A stretch of 56,415 nt of DNA. Source: an uncultured Sulfitobacter sp. GTDB taxonomy: Bacteria > Pseudomonadota > Alphaproteobacteria > Rhodobacterales > Rhodobacteraceae. Positions 53,761 through 56,415 of this stretch are shown here, piece after piece (position 1 is the stretch's first letter; each line of letters starts with the position of its first letter). Below the pieces are notes generated by a model, which saw nothing but the letters and a program-made list of their open reading frames with translations, did no database searches and had not been told where the DNA came from. The DNA is taken from positions 1 to 56,415 of the forward strand of contig CALFWM010000023.1 of NCBI GenBank assembly GCA_937928635.1, read 5' to 3'. Both the position numbers and the translations under genes were made by a program.

Positions 53761-54761
53761 AAGACGAAGTGCCAAATCTGAAGGATTTCGACAAACGCCT
53801 GCGTGATGAGGCGGCCAGCGCGCCGACCATGGAGGTGCCACAGGGTGAGCCCACCAGCAAAACGCAGATTATCGCGATCTATGGCAAGGGCGGTATTGGT
53901 AAATCCTTTACGCTTGCCAATCTCAGCCACATGATGGCCGAACAGGGCAAGCGCGTTCTGCTGATTGGCTGTGATCCCAAGTCTGACACCACGTCCCTGC
54001 TGTTTGGCGGCAAGGCCTGCCCGACGATCATTGAGACCTCCGGTAAGAAAAAGATCGCCGGCGAAGAAGTGCAGATCGGTGATGTCTGTTTCAAGCGTGG
54101 CGGTGTGTTCGCGATGGAGCTGGGCGGCCCCGAAGTGGGGCGCGGCTGTGGCGGGCGCGGCATTATCCACGGGTTTGAGTTGCTGGAAAAACTGGGGTTT
54201 CATGATTGGGACTTTGACTATGTTCTGCTCGATTTTCTGGGCGATGTGGTCTGCGGCGGCTTTGGCCTGCCGATTGCGCGCGACATGGCGCAAAAGGTTA
54301 TCCTCGTCGCCTCCAACGATCTACAATCGCTTTATGTGGCCAATAACGTCTGCTCTGCGGTGGAATATTTCCGCAAGCTGGGCGGCAATGTGGGCGTTGC
54401 GGGTCTTGTGATCAACAAGGATGATGGCTCTGGCGAGGCCGCAGCCTTTGCCGAGGCAGTTGATATTCCCATCCTCGCGTCTATTCCGCAGGATGATGAC
54501 CTGCGCAAGAAATCTGCCAATTATCAGATTGTCGGCACCTCAAAATCGCAGTGGGGCGACTTGTTTGGCCAACTTGGCGATGCGGTTGGTCTGGCGGCAC
54601 CACAACGCCCCTTACCGTTGGATCAGGACGGTCTGCTGGCGCTGTTTGATGCCAAGGATACGGGTGGCGACTACGAATTGGTCCCTGCCACAGACAAGGA
54701 TATGCGCGGATCAAAATCCGCACCAAAAGGCAGCCTTGAAGTGGTCTATGATGATGTGTGA
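53757..54761 (+). CDS. bchX: Chlorophyllide reductase iron protein subunit X
   Basis: This 334-residue nitrogenase iron-protein homologue is the ATP-dependent electron donor of chlorophyllide a reductase. [20 protein letters not shown] holds the P-loop (about residues 40-59), [13 protein letters not shown] the switch region, and [20 protein letters not shown] and [20 protein letters not shown] the two cysteine ligands of the 4Fe-4S cluster shared by the homodimer. It starts with GTG at 53757, overlapping the bchC stop (GTGA). Confidence 0.96.
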   Translation: MKDEVPNLKDFDKRLRDEAASAPTMEVPQGEPTSKTQIIAIYGKGGIGKSFTLANLSHMMAEQGKRVLLIGCDPKSDTTSLLFGGKACPTIIETSGKKKIAGEEVQIGDVCFKRGGVFAMELGGPEVGRGCGGRGIIHGFELLEKLGFHDWDFDYVLLDFLGDVVCGGFGLPIARDMAQKVILVASNDLQSLYVANNVCSAVEYFRKLGGNVGVAGLVINKDDGSGEAAAFAEAVDIPILASIPQDDDLRKKSANYQIVGTSKSQWGDLFGQLGDAVGLAAPQRPLPLDQDGLLALFDAKDTGGDYELVPATDKDMRGSKSAPKGSLEVVYDDV

Positions 54762-54791
54762 GCCCCGCCAGAATGTCTTTGGAGGTGCCCC

Positions 54792-56381
54792 ATGAGCAAT
54801 GACGGCTCCCGCCAGGGATTCGAGGTTGGCTTTGACGCAGCTGGCAAGGTGCAGGTGGTTGAGGCCACTGGCCCCGCCACACAACAGGCCGTGCAAGACA
54901 CCGCGCTAGAGGGCGGCTGTACCGCCGGCGCGCAAACGCTTGATGCTGCTGCGCGCATGGCGGGCAAGTCCGACATTCTGGATCAATACGCCGCCGACTA
55001 CCCCCAAGGCCCGCACGACAAACCGCAAAGCATGTGCCCTGCCTTTGGCTCGCTGCGCGTTGGGTTGCGCATGAAACGCACGGCCACGATCCTGAGTGGA
55101 TCAGCCTGTTGCGTCTACGGGCTGACCTTTGTGTCGCATTTTTACGGCGCGCGCCGCTCGGTCGGATACGTGCCGTTCAACTCCGAAACTCTCGTGACCG
55201 GCAAGCTGTTTGAAGACATCCGCGAAGCGGTGCACGACATTGCTGATCCGGACAAACTGGATGCGGTGGTGGTGACAAACCTCTGCGTGCCCACCGCCTC
55301 TGGCGTGCCACTGCGGCTGTTGCCAGAGGAAATCAACGGCGTGCGCATTGTCGGGATTGATGTGCCCGGCTTTGGCATCCCGACCCACGCCGAGGCCAAG
55401 GACGTGCTGGCCGGTGCCATGCTGAACTATGCCCGCCGCGAGATTGAGGCCGGACCGGTTGCCATGCCCGCCGGTGGCAAATCTGACCGCCCAACCGTCA
55501 GCCTGCTGGGCGAAATGTTCCCGGCAGACCCGATGATGATTGGCCAGATACTGGCCCCCTTGGGATTGGCCGCGGGGCCGGTTGTGCCCTGCCGCGAATG
55601 GCGTGAACTTTATGGAGCGCTGGATTGCGGCGCGGTCGCGGCGATCCATCCGTTCTACACGGCAAGCGTGCGCGAATTTCAGGCGGCGGGCCGCCCTGTT
55701 GTGGGCTCGGCCCCCGTTGGTCATGATGGTACACGCGATTGGCTGGCGGCTATTGGTGAGGCGTTCAACCTGCCGCAAGACACCATCGCGCAGGCGCAAA
55801 ACCAGTTTTTGCCTGCCATCAAAGGCGCGCTTGCGGCCACGCCTATCAAAGGCACCATCACCCTGTCCGGCTATGAAGGCAGCGAATTGCTGGTCGCACG
55901 GCTGCTGATCGAAAGCGGTGCGGATGTGCCCTATGTCGGCACGGCCTGTGCCAAATCCCCATGGTCGGCCCATGACGCGGCCTGGCTTGAAGACAAAGGT
56001 GTGAAAGTCAAATTTCGCGCCTCCCTTGAGGATGACTGCGCCGCGATGGAGGCGATCAAGCCGGACCTGGCCATTGGCACGACACCGGTTGTGCAAAAGG
56101 GCAAGGAGCTGGGCATCCCATCGCTCTACTTTACCAATCTGATCTCAGCACGCCCCCTGATGGGCGTGGCTGGCGCAGGCGCGCTTACGCAGGTTGTGAA
56201 TGCCGCCATGGGCAACAAGGACCGGATGACGCACATGCGCGCGTTCTTTGAGGGTGTTGGCAGCAACGACACCGCTGGTGTCTGGGAAGGCATGCCAAAC
56301 GAGCACCCGGGTTTCCGGGCCACCAACGTCAAAAAATTGGAACGCGCCGCAAAGGCCGCCAAAGCGGCGGAGATGATATAG
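54792..56381 (+). CDS. bchY: Chlorophyllide reductase subunit Y
   Basis: This 529-residue protein, with BchZ, forms the catalytic component of chlorophyllide a reductase and resembles nitrogenase NifD. GGCTAGAQTLDAAA (about residue 38), PQSMCPAFGSLRVGLRMKRT and GSACCVYGLTFVSHFYGARR carry the Cys residues of the Fe-S cluster region. C-terminal GVAGAGALTQVVNAAMGNKD is typical. The start follows GGAGGTGCCCC. bchZ, expected next, is outside the window. Confidence 0.96.
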   Translation: MSNDGSRQGFEVGFDAAGKVQVVEATGPATQQAVQDTALEGGCTAGAQTLDAAARMAGKSDILDQYAADYPQGPHDKPQSMCPAFGSLRVGLRMKRTATILSGSACCVYGLTFVSHFYGARRSVGYVPFNSETLVTGKLFEDIREAVHDIADPDKLDAVVVTNLCVPTASGVPLRLLPEEINGVRIVGIDVPGFGIPTHAEAKDVLAGAMLNYARREIEAGPVAMPAGGKSDRPTVSLLGEMFPADPMMIGQILAPLGLAAGPVVPCREWRELYGALDCGAVAAIHPFYTASVREFQAAGRPVVGSAPVGHDGTRDWLAAIGEAFNLPQDTIAQAQNQFLPAIKGALAATPIKGTITLSGYEGSELLVARLLIESGADVPYVGTACAKSPWSAHDAAWLEDKGVKVKFRASLEDDCAAMEAIKPDLAIGTTPVVQKGKELGIPSLYFTNLISARPLMGVAGAGALTQVVNAAMGNKDRMTHMRAFFEGVGSNDTAGVWEGMPNEHPGFRATNVKKLERAAKAAKAAEMI

Positions 56382-56408
56382 TGCGCGTTTTTGACCAAAA
56401 ACGCGCAC
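56381..56408. other. Perfect 12-bp hairpin after bchY
   Basis: GTGCGCGTTTTT (56381-56392) pairs perfectly with AAAAACGCGCAC (56397-56408) across the loop GACC. It begins on the last base of the bchY stop, in the gap before the presumed bchZ. No T-run beyond the stem is seen before the window ends, so it may stabilise or attenuate the transcript rather than fully terminate it. Confidence 0.7.
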
Positions 56409-56415
56409 AGCGCGA

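Noticed and set aside
1..56415. tRNA, rRNA and riboswitch elements
   Set aside because: I saw no cloverleaf-like T-arm sequences or known riboswitch cores, but reading by eye can miss them.

Overview
The window comes from a GC-rich alphaproteobacterium, most probably an aerobic anoxygenic phototroph of the Roseobacter group (Rhodobacteraceae). This rests on the photosynthesis gene cluster at the right end. It has the Rhodobacter/Roseobacter order crtA-bchI-bchD-bchO, crtI-crtB-tspO, crtD-crtC, crtE-crtF-bchC-bchX-bchY, and three promoter regions that each carry a pair of TGT-N12-ACA (PpsR/CrtJ) boxes. crtA implies the spheroidene to spheroidenone branch. No rRNA, tRNA or CRISPR array was recognised.

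Layout. 1-879: 3' part of lepA. 880-3200: accessory patch with an AT-rich, frameshifted gene (possible Ntn-hydrolase type), a REP-like palindrome pair, a remnant of a REP-associated transposase and a small basic secreted protein. 3420-11174 (minus strand): eight-gene glycan operon (nucleotide-sugar dehydrogenase, four glycosyltransferases, histidine phosphatase, polysaccharide deacetylase-like protein, methyltransferase), with six successive 4-nt overlaps. 11372-14730: large MscS-type channel and a Tat-exported metallo-beta-lactamase-fold protein. 14981-20835 (minus): Yej/Opp-type peptide ABC transporter. 21167-30535: eight-gene acyl-CoA catabolic operon resembling the pimeloyl-CoA/dicarboxylate (pim) type. 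30573-40574: rpe, UDP-glucuronate epimerase-like gene, sulfatase, MmgE/PrpD protein, two aminotransferases, ADP-ribosylglycohydrolase-like protein and a DUF3422 membrane protein. 40719-56381: photosynthesis cluster, cut off after bchY.

How the parts work together. CrtE, CrtB, CrtI, CrtC, CrtD, CrtF and CrtA cover the route from geranylgeranyl diphosphate to spheroidene/spheroidenone. BchI and BchD (with BchH, outside) insert magnesium. BchX and BchY (with BchZ, outside) reduce chlorophyllide, and BchC oxidises the 3-hydroxyethyl group. Paired PpsR boxes lie between crtA and crtI, between crtD and crtE, and upstream of bchC, so the cluster is probably repressed by PpsR.

The most notable points are translational. 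crtD has no ATG/GTG/TTG before its FAD-binding motif but has an ATC codon behind a good ribosome binding site. crtC has no usable start codon in its expected 5' region. The AT-rich gene after lepA seems to begin at ATT and is frameshifted. The multi-glycosyltransferase operon with an embedded phosphatase is the best candidate for an uncharacterised pathway, although each family in it is known.
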